A stretch of 19,149 bases of DNA from Actinomycetes bacterium (lineage in GTDB: Bacteria; Actinomycetota; Actinomycetes; Actinomycetales; Cellulomonadaceae): positions 1-19,149 of the forward strand of contig JAEWEI010000426.1 in NCBI GenBank assembly GCA_023389545.1, written 5' to 3'. Each line of letters starts with the position of its first letter. Within the stretch, counting starts at the first letter, position 1. The position numbers and the translations under genes are program-made. A model generated the notes under the pieces. It worked only from the letters and a program-made list of their open reading frames with translations, searched no databases and was not told where the DNA came from. Positions 8,206 to 14,183 of this stretch are shown piece after piece.

Positions 8206-8589
8206 TCACTCGACGTCGGTGGCCGCCAACCGGAGCGCCTGCGCGGACATGCCCGGCGCCAGCGGGTACAAGTCCTCCGACCAGTCCGTCAGCACCACGG
8301 AGCCGTCCGCCGGGAAGCCCGGCAGGCCCGTCAGGCGCGACACCAGCTCGGCGATCCGCTCGACGCCGCCATCCATGCCGATCGCCTCGCCGCCCGCGAG
8401 CAGGTCCACCAGCAGCGGTGGATCGCCGTCGTCGCCGCCGATCTCGACCTGGCCGAGCGACGGGTCGACAGTGTCGACTGCGGTGGGCGTCCAGACGGCT
8501 TCCGGCCAGGCTGTGCGGATGACGCCGATGACCGTGTCCGCGTCGAACGTGTACGGGCCGTCGACGACGGCCACCATCACCTCTGCCAT
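8206..8589 (-). CDS. Hypothetical protein, 127 aa
   Basis: I do not recognise this family. The ATG at 8589 gives an acidic soluble protein beginning MAEVMVAVVDGPYTFD and ending AQALRLAATDVE, with no signal peptide, membrane segment or known motif. An in-frame extension to 8817 exists but is Pro/Arg-rich and reads like non-coding sequence. The ribosome binding site (GGGGCGG, about 6 nt upstream) is modest, and starts at the nearby GTG or ATG codons three or four codons later are possible. It converges with the amidotransferase and is divergent from another small unknown gene across 266 bp. That gap contains a 7-bp hairpin (8746-8763) and no clear promoter. Coding status is supported by compositional change at the ATG and normal codon use. 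Confidence 0.6.
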   Translation of the reverse strand: MAEVMVAVVDGPYTFDADTVIGVIRTAWPEAVWTPTAVDTVDPSLGQVEIGGDDGDPPLLVDLLAGGEAIGMDGGVERIAELVSRLTGLPGFPADGSVVLTDWSEDLYPLAPGMSAQALRLAATDVE

Positions 8590-8855
8590 GAGCACCGCCC
8601 CGTCGCCGCGAGCCCTGTCCCGGTGGGCGGGCCGGCGCGGTGGCCGGTCGCGCGGGACCTCGTCCCCCTCAGTCTCCGCCTCAGGCCGGGTCTGCGCCCG
8701 CGACGGGCCTGGGCCCGCGGGTGGCATCGGGCGACCACGGGGCGGGGGTGGCGTCTGCCACCCGCACGGGTGAATGTGACGGTTCGAGGTCTTCGCACCG
8801 GCCTCTGCTGCTGCCACACTGCTGGGACGAGTCGGGGGGGCAAAGGGGGCCTAAG

Positions 8856-9251
8856 GTGACAGATCAAGCGGGCGCGAGATATCGACCTTCACTGCGATGG
8901 GACATCCCGGCGCCGCTGAGCCTCGGCACCCGGGAGATGCTCGCCGAGAGCCTCGACGCCGTCTTCACCGACGAGGACACGCCACGCGCGCGCCCGACGA
9001 TCCGCACCGACGTGCAGGTGGTGGTGGTGGACCTCGCGACGTCATTCGCGATGATCGCGCACTTCAGCGCTGCCCCCGCCGCCGAGCGGACCCGGGTGGC
9101 CGATGTCATCTTCGACGTGAACGACGCGCTCGCGTTCGCCGGGCTGCCGGCGGCGACAGGGCCGTGGGAGATCGTCGTCGGCGCCGCGGAGGTGCGGCAG
9201 GGCTACAAGGCCCTCGACCTCGACGACCCGTGCTGGTCAGCGGCGGACTGA
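8856..9251 (+). CDS. Hypothetical protein, 131 aa
   Basis: Not recognised. The GTG at 8856 is preferred because AAAGGGGG (8842-8849) lies 6 nt upstream and the protein-like sequence starts here (VTDQAGARYRPSL); the longer frame back to 8640 is low-complexity. The product is soluble and mixed alpha/beta in character, with a hydrophobic strand VQVVVVDL (about 51-58) and a C-terminal QGYKALDLDDPCW. No signal peptide or catalytic motif is seen. It is divergent from the 127-residue unknown gene and ends 19 bp before the convergent small exported protein gene. The two small proteins share no obvious sequence, so I do not call them paralogues. Confidence 0.62.
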   Translation: MTDQAGARYRPSLRWDIPAPLSLGTREMLAESLDAVFTDEDTPRARPTIRTDVQVVVVDLATSFAMIAHFSAAPAAERTRVADVIFDVNDALAFAGLPAATGPWEIVVGAAEVRQGYKALDLDDPCWSAAD

Positions 9252-9270
9252 GCGAGGAGGCGGGCCGGTC

Positions 9271-9615
9271 CTAACGCCGAGGGCGGCTGCCCTCGGTCGG
9301 GTGTGGCGTGGAACCGGCCCCTGGCTGCGTGCCGGGGCCCATGCCGGTGGCGGCGCCCGGGGTCGGCGCCGGGGCCGCGTCGTCGTCACGCGACGAGGCG
9401 TCCGGCTCGACGTCCGCCGGGGTGGAGCGGGGCCGGGAGAAGTCCGGGGCGGTGGAGAACGACGCGGACACGGAGTCGTCGTCGATGAAGACCGCCGATG
9501 TCGCCCCGAAGACGGCAGGGGTCGCGAGGGCCGCGGCGGCCAGCAGGCCCACCGCCACGAGGCGGGCCGCCCGACCCCGCCCGAGGCGCCGCCGGTCAGT
9601 CGAGGAGCAGGTCAC
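9271..9615 (-). CDS. Short exported protein with SipW-type signal segment
   Basis: A 114-residue product. Basic residues (1-18) and a hydrophobic stretch (19-40, LVAVGLLAAAALATPAVFGA) are followed by ATSAVFIDDDSVSASFSTA, which resembles the region just after the cleavage site of SipW-processed TasA/camelysin proteins. The remainder (about 61-114) is a Pro/Asp/Gly-rich low-complexity tail with no beta-sandwich domain. The GTG at 9615 lies inside the 3' end of the signal peptidase gene (20-bp overlap), with GGGGGCG upstream, so it is translationally coupled and last in the operon. It could be a short substrate or cofactor of the fibre system, or a degenerated TasA-like gene. Coding is likely because of the signal segment; function is inference. 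Confidence 0.72.
   Translation of the reverse strand: MTCSSTDRRRLGRGRAARLVAVGLLAAAALATPAVFGATSAVFIDDDSVSASFSTAPDFSRPRSTPADVEPDASSRDDDAAPAPTPGAATGMGPGTQPGAGSTPHPTEGSRPRR
9277..9296. terminator. Possible terminator hairpin at convergent 3' ends
   Basis: CCGAGGGC (9277-9284) pairs perfectly with GCCCTCGG (9289-9296) around a 4-nt loop. It lies within the last codons of the minus-strand gene and just past the stop of the plus-strand gene. There is no U-tract. Confidence 0.4.
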
Positions 9616-10477
9616 GGTCGCCCCCGTCGGTCAGGCGTGTGCGACGGGCGTCGCCAGCAGCGCCGGCCAGTCCCCGCGTGAGGGATCGTTCGCGCAGCAC
9701 GGACATCAGCTCCATCGTGGCGAGCGCGAGCAGCGGCGGGGTGAGCATCGTCAACCTCCCGGTGGCCGAACGCGCCCACTCGAGCACCCACCCCCAGCGC
9801 GGGTAGACGTCCAGCACCACGCCGCGCACCCGGGAGAACGGCGTCGCATCCGGATCAGGCTCGGCGTTCGCGTCGCCCTTGGTCATGATGTACGGGCGGA
9901 GCACCGGCTCGCCCGTGCGCTGGTCGAGCGTGGTGACCATCTGCCCGGTCGTCTCGTCCTGGCTCATCACCGGCAGATAGTGCATGGACACGATGCGGTG
10001 CGTGACCAGGTGGTCCGAGCCCTGCGGCCAGAACGACACCACCTGGCCCACCTTGAGCTGCGAGGGGTCGGTGAGCCGCCGCATCACCACCGCGTCGCCC
10101 GCGTCGAAGCCGCCCGACCGGATGCCCGACATCGACCCCGAGGTCACCACCAGCACCTGCTGCTGGTGCAGCTCGAACCACAGCGGCACCGCCAGCGATG
10201 TCGCATAGGCCGTGGAGAACAGCGCCACGATGCCCCACAGCACGCCCGTCACCCAGCGTCGCCAGCGTGACGCCGGGGCGGCGCTCGCCGCCCGGGCCGC
10301 CGCCTCGACCCGCGCGGCCGACCAGCGCTCGTCCGCCGCGCCGGCGGACCACCGGGTGGACTCCCCACCCGGCGGCCCGGTGCGCGCGGCGAGCGCCAGG
10401 TACTCGGGCAGGCCTGTGGGCGTGGGCTCCACGTGCCTGCGCCGGGCGCCGCGCCGGGCGAGGTCGATCTGGATCAT
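9596..10477 (-). CDS. sipW: SipW-like (ER-type) signal peptidase I
   Basis: A 293-residue membrane protease. Transmembrane helix 1 is at about 76-100. The catalytic serine is in VVTSGSM (Ser115), and the second catalytic residue is a His in LVTHRIV (His160), where most bacterial signal peptidases have Lys; this Ser/His dyad marks the SipW/archaeal/ER type. The conserved TKGDAN box is at 199-204, and a second hydrophobic helix lies at about 243-261. It is longer than usual because of a soluble 70-residue N-terminal extension rich in Arg/Ala and a C-terminal tail. The ATG at 10477 has an AGGCGG about 9 nt upstream and lies 16 bp after the TasA-like gene. It should cleave the TasA-like protein, and probably the small downstream product, outside the membrane. 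Confidence 0.9.
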   Translation of the reverse strand: MIQIDLARRGARRRHVEPTPTGLPEYLALAARTGPPGGESTRWSAGAADERWSAARVEAAARAASAAPASRWRRWVTGVLWGIVALFSTAYATSLAVPLWFELHQQQVLVVTSGSMSGIRSGGFDAGDAVVMRRLTDPSQLKVGQVVSFWPQGSDHLVTHRIVSMHYLPVMSQDETTGQMVTTLDQRTGEPVLRPYIMTKGDANAEPDPDATPFSRVRGVVLDVYPRWGWVLEWARSATGRLTMLTPPLLALATMELMSVLRERSLTRGLAGAAGDARRTRLTDGGDRDLLLD

Positions 10478-10493
10478 GCGTGCTGCCGCCTGG

Positions 10494-11174
10494 TCACGGG
10501 TTGTTGGTCGTCTGCTCCGCGTCCAGGCGCAGCGTGAGGCTCGCGGACGTGGCCTGCGCCTCGTTCGGAGTGTCGATCGGCAGGTCCACGCGCACGCAGA
10601 GCTGCTCGGAGGCGTCGGCGGCGATCAGCACCCGGTCGCCGGGCTGCTGGCCCGTCGCCACGTCGCCCACCAGCGCGGCGGTCTCGGCGGCGGTGCTGAG
10701 CGGGCCGCTGCCCACCTGTGAGCCCGCAGCGCCGATGAGCGCGGCGCCCATCGAGTCCGTGGCCGCCCGAGTGCACGTGTCGAGCGCGTACACGCGCAGC
10801 TGCAGCCACTCGGTGAGCGGCGCGGAGCCGCCCTCGGCCCCGGTGGTGTCGACGGCGCTGTAGCTGACCGCGTAGCGGTACGCGAGGGTCCCCGAGTTGG
10901 TGACCGTCAGCGGGGCGACAAGCGCGTCGCCCGGCGCCAGCCCCTCGCTCGGCACGGTGAACGTCAGGTCGCCCGTGGCGAGGTCCACGGTGCCCGTGGT
11001 GATCTCGCCGCTGTCCACGGTGCTGTTGTCGGTGAACACCGCGGCGGTGGCCATCGCCGCGATCCCTGTGCCGGCCAGGGCGAGGATCGCGACGGTCGTC
11101 ACCAGGCGTCGACGTCGTGCGACGTCATGCTGCGGCGGGACCGGGTCGATCATCTCCTGGAGGAGCTCGTCCAT
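10494..11174 (-). CDS. TasA/camelysin-like SipW-dependent exported protein
   Basis: A 226-residue predicted secreted fibre-type protein. After a cytosolic start (MDELLQEMID) and RRRR (20-23) comes a hydrophobic helix (24-45), then AAVFTDNSTVDSGEITTGTVDL (start about 44), the typical SipW-dependent processing signature. The mature part is a Ser/Thr/Val-rich beta-type domain with PLTVTNSGTLAYRY (88-101), as in TasA/CalY-like proteins, and two cysteines (134 and 193) that could form a disulfide. There is no LPXTG or membrane anchor. I chose the ATG at 11174 because GAAGGG lies 8 nt upstream; the frame to 11252 would run through the promoter. First gene of a three-gene operon with its own peptidase. 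By analogy with Bacillus TasA it may form extracellular fibres; that is inference. Confidence 0.85.
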   Translation of the reverse strand: MDELLQEMIDPVPPQHDVARRRRLVTTVAILALAGTGIAAMATAAVFTDNSTVDSGEITTGTVDLATGDLTFTVPSEGLAPGDALVAPLTVTNSGTLAYRYAVSYSAVDTTGAEGGSAPLTEWLQLRVYALDTCTRAATDSMGAALIGAAGSQVGSGPLSTAAETAALVGDVATGQQPGDRVLIAADASEQLCVRVDLPIDTPNEAQATSASLTLRLDAEQTTNNP

Positions 11175-11211
11175 CTGAGAACCCTTCGTGGGTGGTGTGT
11201 CGGTATTCGGG

Positions 11212-11240
11212 TGATCGGCAGCCCAATCGGGGGACTTGAG
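11212..11240 (-). promoter_or_regulatory. Candidate sigma-28 (FliA/WhiG-type) promoter
   Basis: On the minus strand, CTCA (11240-11237) and GCCGATCA (11219-11212) are separated by 17 nt (16 nt if TCAA is taken as the -35). This fits the sigma-28 pattern, T(A/C)AA or CTCA with about 16 nt to GCCGA. The expected transcription start is near 11205, about 30 nt before the TasA-like ATG, leaving room for its ribosome binding site. The match is by eye and was not scored. Confidence 0.5.
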
Positions 11241-11248
11241 GGGCGCCG

Positions 11249-13204
11249 TCATATTCGTCCGGAAAGCGCAGAACCGAGCCGGCCGTCGGCTGCGAGGTCG
11301 CTCGCGGGCCGCGCCGCGGAGTACCAGAACCCCTGCGCCTGGTCGACCTGCAGGCCGCGGAGCAGGTTCGCGGTCTCCTCGTCCTCGACGCCCTCGGCCA
11401 CAACCGACAGCCCGAACGAGTGGGCGAGGTCCACCATCGCCTTGACGACCAGCGCGGAGCCCTCGCCGGCCACCAGGTCCGTGACGAAGAGCCTGTCGAT
11501 CTTCAGCACCGCCACCGGCAGGTCCAGGAGCTGCGAGATGGACGTGTTGCCGATGCCGAAGTCGTCGATCGCGACCCGCACGCCCACGTCGGCGAGACGG
11601 CGCAGCACCGGCACCACGCGCGAGGGGTCAGCGACCAGCGCCGTCTCCGTGATCTCCACCTCGAGCAGCTCGGGCGGCACCCCGTGCTCTGCGAGCAGGC
11701 CCTCGATGAGCTCCACGACAGTCACCTCGGTGAGGTCGTGCCCGGAGAGGTTGACGGCCACGGGCAGGCACGTGCCGTGCGTCCGCCACCGCGCGATCTG
11801 CTCGACGCACGCGCGCAGCGCGAACCCGGTGAGGTCGTGGATCAGGCCGGACTGCTCCGCGAGGGGCACGAACAGGTCGGGGGGCAGCAGCCCGCGGGTG
11901 GGATGCCGCCAGCGCATCAGCGCCTCCAGACCCACCGTCTCACCGCTGACCAGGTCGACCTTCGGCTGGTAGTGCATCTCGAGCTCGCCGCTGGCGGCGA
12001 GGGCGCGGTGCAGGTCGCCCAGCAGCACGAGCCGCGCGGGGGAGGAGTCGTCCTCATCCGGGGAGTACAGCGCGACGCCCAGCCGGTGCGTCTTGGCGGT
12101 GTACATCGCGACGTCTGCCATCCGCATCAGGGTGGTGCCGTCCTGCGCGTGATCGGGCAGCACAGCGACGCCGATCGACGTGTCCACATGCAGGGGCAGG
12201 TCACCGAGCGGGAACGGGGTCGCGAAGACGCCGCGCACCCGGTGGGCGAGCTGCTCGGCGTCGGCGAGCGAGCGCACCCCGGGCAGCAGCACCGCGAACT
12301 CGTCGCCGCCCAGCCGGGCCACCAGGTCGCCCTCGCGCAGGCACTCGCGCAGTCGGGCCGCGACCTGCTCGAGCAGCTCGTCGCCGCGGTCATGGCCCAG
12401 CGAGTCGTTGATGTCCTTGAACCTGTCGACGTCCAGCAGCACCAGGCCCACGCGGGTGCCGTCCGCGTCGGCCTGCTCGATCTCGCGGTGCAGCCGGTCG
12501 GCGAGCAGGCGGCGGTTCGGCAGGCCCGTGAGCGAGTCGAGGAGCGCCAGGCGGGCGTTGTCGAGCGCCGAGGACTGCAGCCGCCGGGACGTGGTGCGCA
12601 CGGTGCGGAACAGCAGGAGCCACAGCAGCACCAGTCCGCCCGCCACCACGCCGGCGACCAGTCGGCTCGCCGACGTGAGCGCGCTCGCCGTCTCGGTGTA
12701 GTCGAGCCGCACCTCCGCGGCGCCCATCACGACGCCGTCGACGCGGCTGGGCACGTACACGTCGAGGACCTCGCGCTCCGTGCCGCCGAGCGCGCCCCCG
12801 AGCACCTCCGTGATGACGCGCGCGTCCGCGGAGCCCCGCAGCGCCGCGTCGAGCCGCTCCCAGTCGGGGAAGCCGGTGGCGGCGGCGTCAGAGTCGTACA
12901 GCACGCCGCCGTCGCTGGTCCACAGCCGCAGCCCGACGAGCCGGTCGGAGAACCCGGTGACGGACTCGGCGACCAGCTCATGCTGCTCGGGCGCGAGCAG
13001 GCCCAGGGTGTAGACGTCCGGGGGCAGTGAGGCGCCGGCGTACCGGGCCACGGACTGTGCCGCCGCCGCGCCCTCGCGCAGCGCCTGCTGCCGCATCACG
13101 GTCGCGGTGGTCAGGATGAGGGCGCACCCCAGCACGAGCATGGCGACGATGCTGACCACGGCGAAATATCGGGTCAGCGGCCACCGGCGGCGGGGGGACG
13201 GCAC
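11249..13204 (-). CDS. Membrane-anchored GGDEF-EAL c-di-GMP enzyme
   Basis: A 651-residue cyclic-di-GMP synthase/phosphodiesterase. Helix 1 (14-34) and helix 2 (182-199) flank an extracellular sensor region (about 35-181) that I cannot name. The GGDEF domain begins at DSLTGLPNRR (223-232), with metal-binding DVDRFKDIN (258-266), intact GGDEF (299-303) and an intact inhibitory RxxD (Arg290-Asp293). The EAL domain has EAL (427-429), NLS (Asn485), EITE (Glu517), DDFG (547-550), KID (Lys568), EGVE (Glu604) and QGF, so both activities look possible. I prefer the GTG at 13204, with a GAGG 6 nt upstream and direct entry into a basic N-terminus and helix; GTG 13279 would add 25 residues. Its stop lies 74 bp before the TasA-like start, and it is divergent from the PilZ gene. 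Confidence 0.92.
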   Translation of the reverse strand: MPSPRRRWPLTRYFAVVSIVAMLVLGCALILTTATVMRQQALREGAAAAQSVARYAGASLPPDVYTLGLLAPEQHELVAESVTGFSDRLVGLRLWTSDGGVLYDSDAAATGFPDWERLDAALRGSADARVITEVLGGALGGTEREVLDVYVPSRVDGVVMGAAEVRLDYTETASALTSASRLVAGVVAGGLVLLWLLLFRTVRTTSRRLQSSALDNARLALLDSLTGLPNRRLLADRLHREIEQADADGTRVGLVLLDVDRFKDINDSLGHDRGDELLEQVAARLRECLREGDLVARLGGDEFAVLLPGVRSLADAEQLAHRVRGVFATPFPLGDLPLHVDTSIGVAVLPDHAQDGTTLMRMADVAMYTAKTHRLGVALYSPDEDDSSPARLVLLGDLHRALAASGELEMHYQPKVDLVSGETVGLEALMRWRHPTRGLLPPDLFVPLAEQSGLIHDLTGFALRACVEQIARWRTHGTCLPVAVNLSGHDLTEVTVVELIEGLLAEHGVPPELLEVEITETALVADPSRVVPVLRRLADVGVRVAIDDFGIGNTSISQLLDLPVAVLKIDRLFVTDLVAGEGSALVVKAMVDLAHSFGLSVVAEGVEDEETANLLRGLQVDQAQGFWYSAARPASDLAADGRLGSALSGRI

Positions 13205-13216
13205 CTGGACCTCACG

Positions 13217-13236
13217 GGACGGATCAGGACGGATCA
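13217..13236. repeat. 10-bp tandem duplication upstream of GGDEF-EAL gene
   Basis: GGACGGATCA occurs twice in a row (13217-13226 and 13227-13236), 13 bp before the preferred start codon of the minus-strand GGDEF-EAL gene. It may be a regulatory site or a recent duplication. Confidence 0.8.
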
Positions 13237-13413
13237 GAAGGGAACGGTCGCCCGAGGGTACGGCGCGCGGAGGCCCCACGGGCGCAACGGCCGCGGCGCG
13301 TCGGTTTCACCCTCCGGGGTGCCGGGCGTCGACCGGGCCGCCCGGTAGCCTCGGGATCTCCTATCGCCCCTGCGCGAGCCGTGTGCGCGCGCAGCAACAC
13401 GGACGGGGCAACC

Positions 13414-14130
13414 ATGCACGAGCTGGCCACCTGCACGGTCCACGCCGACGGCGTCGCGGGCGCCCCGGGCTTCGTGCGCGTCTTCGACGGCGACCTGATG
13501 ATGATCGGCGTGGAGGAGCCCCCGCGCGGGCTCGAGCCGGGGGTGGACGTCACCGTCGAGGTCCTCGACGAGGTGCGCGGCGAGTGCCTGTACGCCGGCT
13601 ACCTGTCCCGGGTGGGCGCCGACGGCATGGACATCGCGGACGTCGCGCTCGTCTCCACGCTGCAGAAGCGCGAGGTGGTGCGGGTCAGCACGCATGTGGC
13701 GTGCACGGGCACGGCCATCGCCCGATGGTCCGACCCGCAAGCGGGCCCGCCCGCGCCGGCGCCTGTGCCCGTCGCGGCGCCCGACGCGGCTGCGCCGGAG
13801 GCCGCCGAGAACGCCGAGCCCGCCGAGAACGCCGACGCCCCTGAGGCCTACGAGGGCAACCTCGCGTTCACGATGCTCGACATCAGCGCCCACGGCATGC
13901 GGATCCTGTCGCAGGCCAGCCTCGCGCCCGGCCAGCGCATCCGCTTCCTCTACGAGGAGCTCCCCGAGCCGATCCTCATCGAGGCTGTGGTCGTGCGCGC
14001 GCAGCAGTCCCGCACCGGTACCCACTACGGCTGCCGGTTCCTGGGCCTGACCAGCCGCGAGACCGATGCGCTGTTCCGGCACGTGCTGCACACCCAGGGC
14101 GCCCAACGCCGCGAGCGCATGCGCCTGTGA
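13414..14130 (+). CDS. PilZ domain protein (c-di-GMP receptor candidate)
   Basis: A 238-residue cytosolic protein. Residues 1-80 form an N-terminal beta-rich module of the YcgR N-domain kind. The PilZ domain has both c-di-GMP-contact motifs: RxxxR in QKREVVRV (Arg86, Arg90) and DxSxxG in LDISAHG (Asp156, Ser158, Gly161). It ends with GTHYGCRFLGL (202-212), the usual closing strand. About 65 residues separate the two motifs because of an Ala/Pro/Glu-rich insert (about 107-148, with AEN-AEP type repeats); 20-30 residues is usual. I chose the ATG at 13414 because the frame upstream to GTG 13381 has no ribosome binding site; GGGGC precedes 13414. The gene is divergent from the GGDEF-EAL gene, so the receptor is encoded next to the enzyme that makes or breaks its ligand. 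The target process is unknown. Confidence 0.88.
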   Translation: MHELATCTVHADGVAGAPGFVRVFDGDLMMIGVEEPPRGLEPGVDVTVEVLDEVRGECLYAGYLSRVGADGMDIADVALVSTLQKREVVRVSTHVACTGTAIARWSDPQAGPPAPAPVPVAAPDAAAPEAAENAEPAENADAPEAYEGNLAFTMLDISAHGMRILSQASLAPGQRIRFLYEELPEPILIEAVVVRAQQSRTGTHYGCRFLGLTSRETDALFRHVLHTQGAQRRERMRL

Positions 14131-14134
14131 CGGT

Positions 14135-14170
14135 GCGCGTCACGCTCGGGGCGGCCCGAGCGTGACGCGC
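14135..14170. terminator. 16-bp perfect bidirectional terminator hairpin
   Basis: 14135-14150 pairs perfectly with 14155-14170 around the loop GCGG. It lies 4 bp past the PilZ stop and 13 bp past the stop of the convergent minus-strand gene, so it can serve both. There is no U-tract. Confidence 0.82.
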
Positions 14171-14183
14171 GGTCGACGCGCTG

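Noticed and set aside
8640..8855. 72-codon upstream extension of the 131-residue unknown gene
   Set aside because: The sequence is Pro/Arg/Gly-rich and the GTG at 8856 has its own ribosome binding site.
11420..13030. 536-codon plus-strand frame opposite the membrane GGDEF-EAL gene
   Set aside because: The opposite strand encodes complete GGDEF and EAL motifs; this frame has biased, domain-free composition.
13310..13345. TTTCA followed by GCGTCGAC upstream of the PilZ gene as a sigma-28 promoter
   Set aside because: The -10 block does not match GCCGA closely enough to call.
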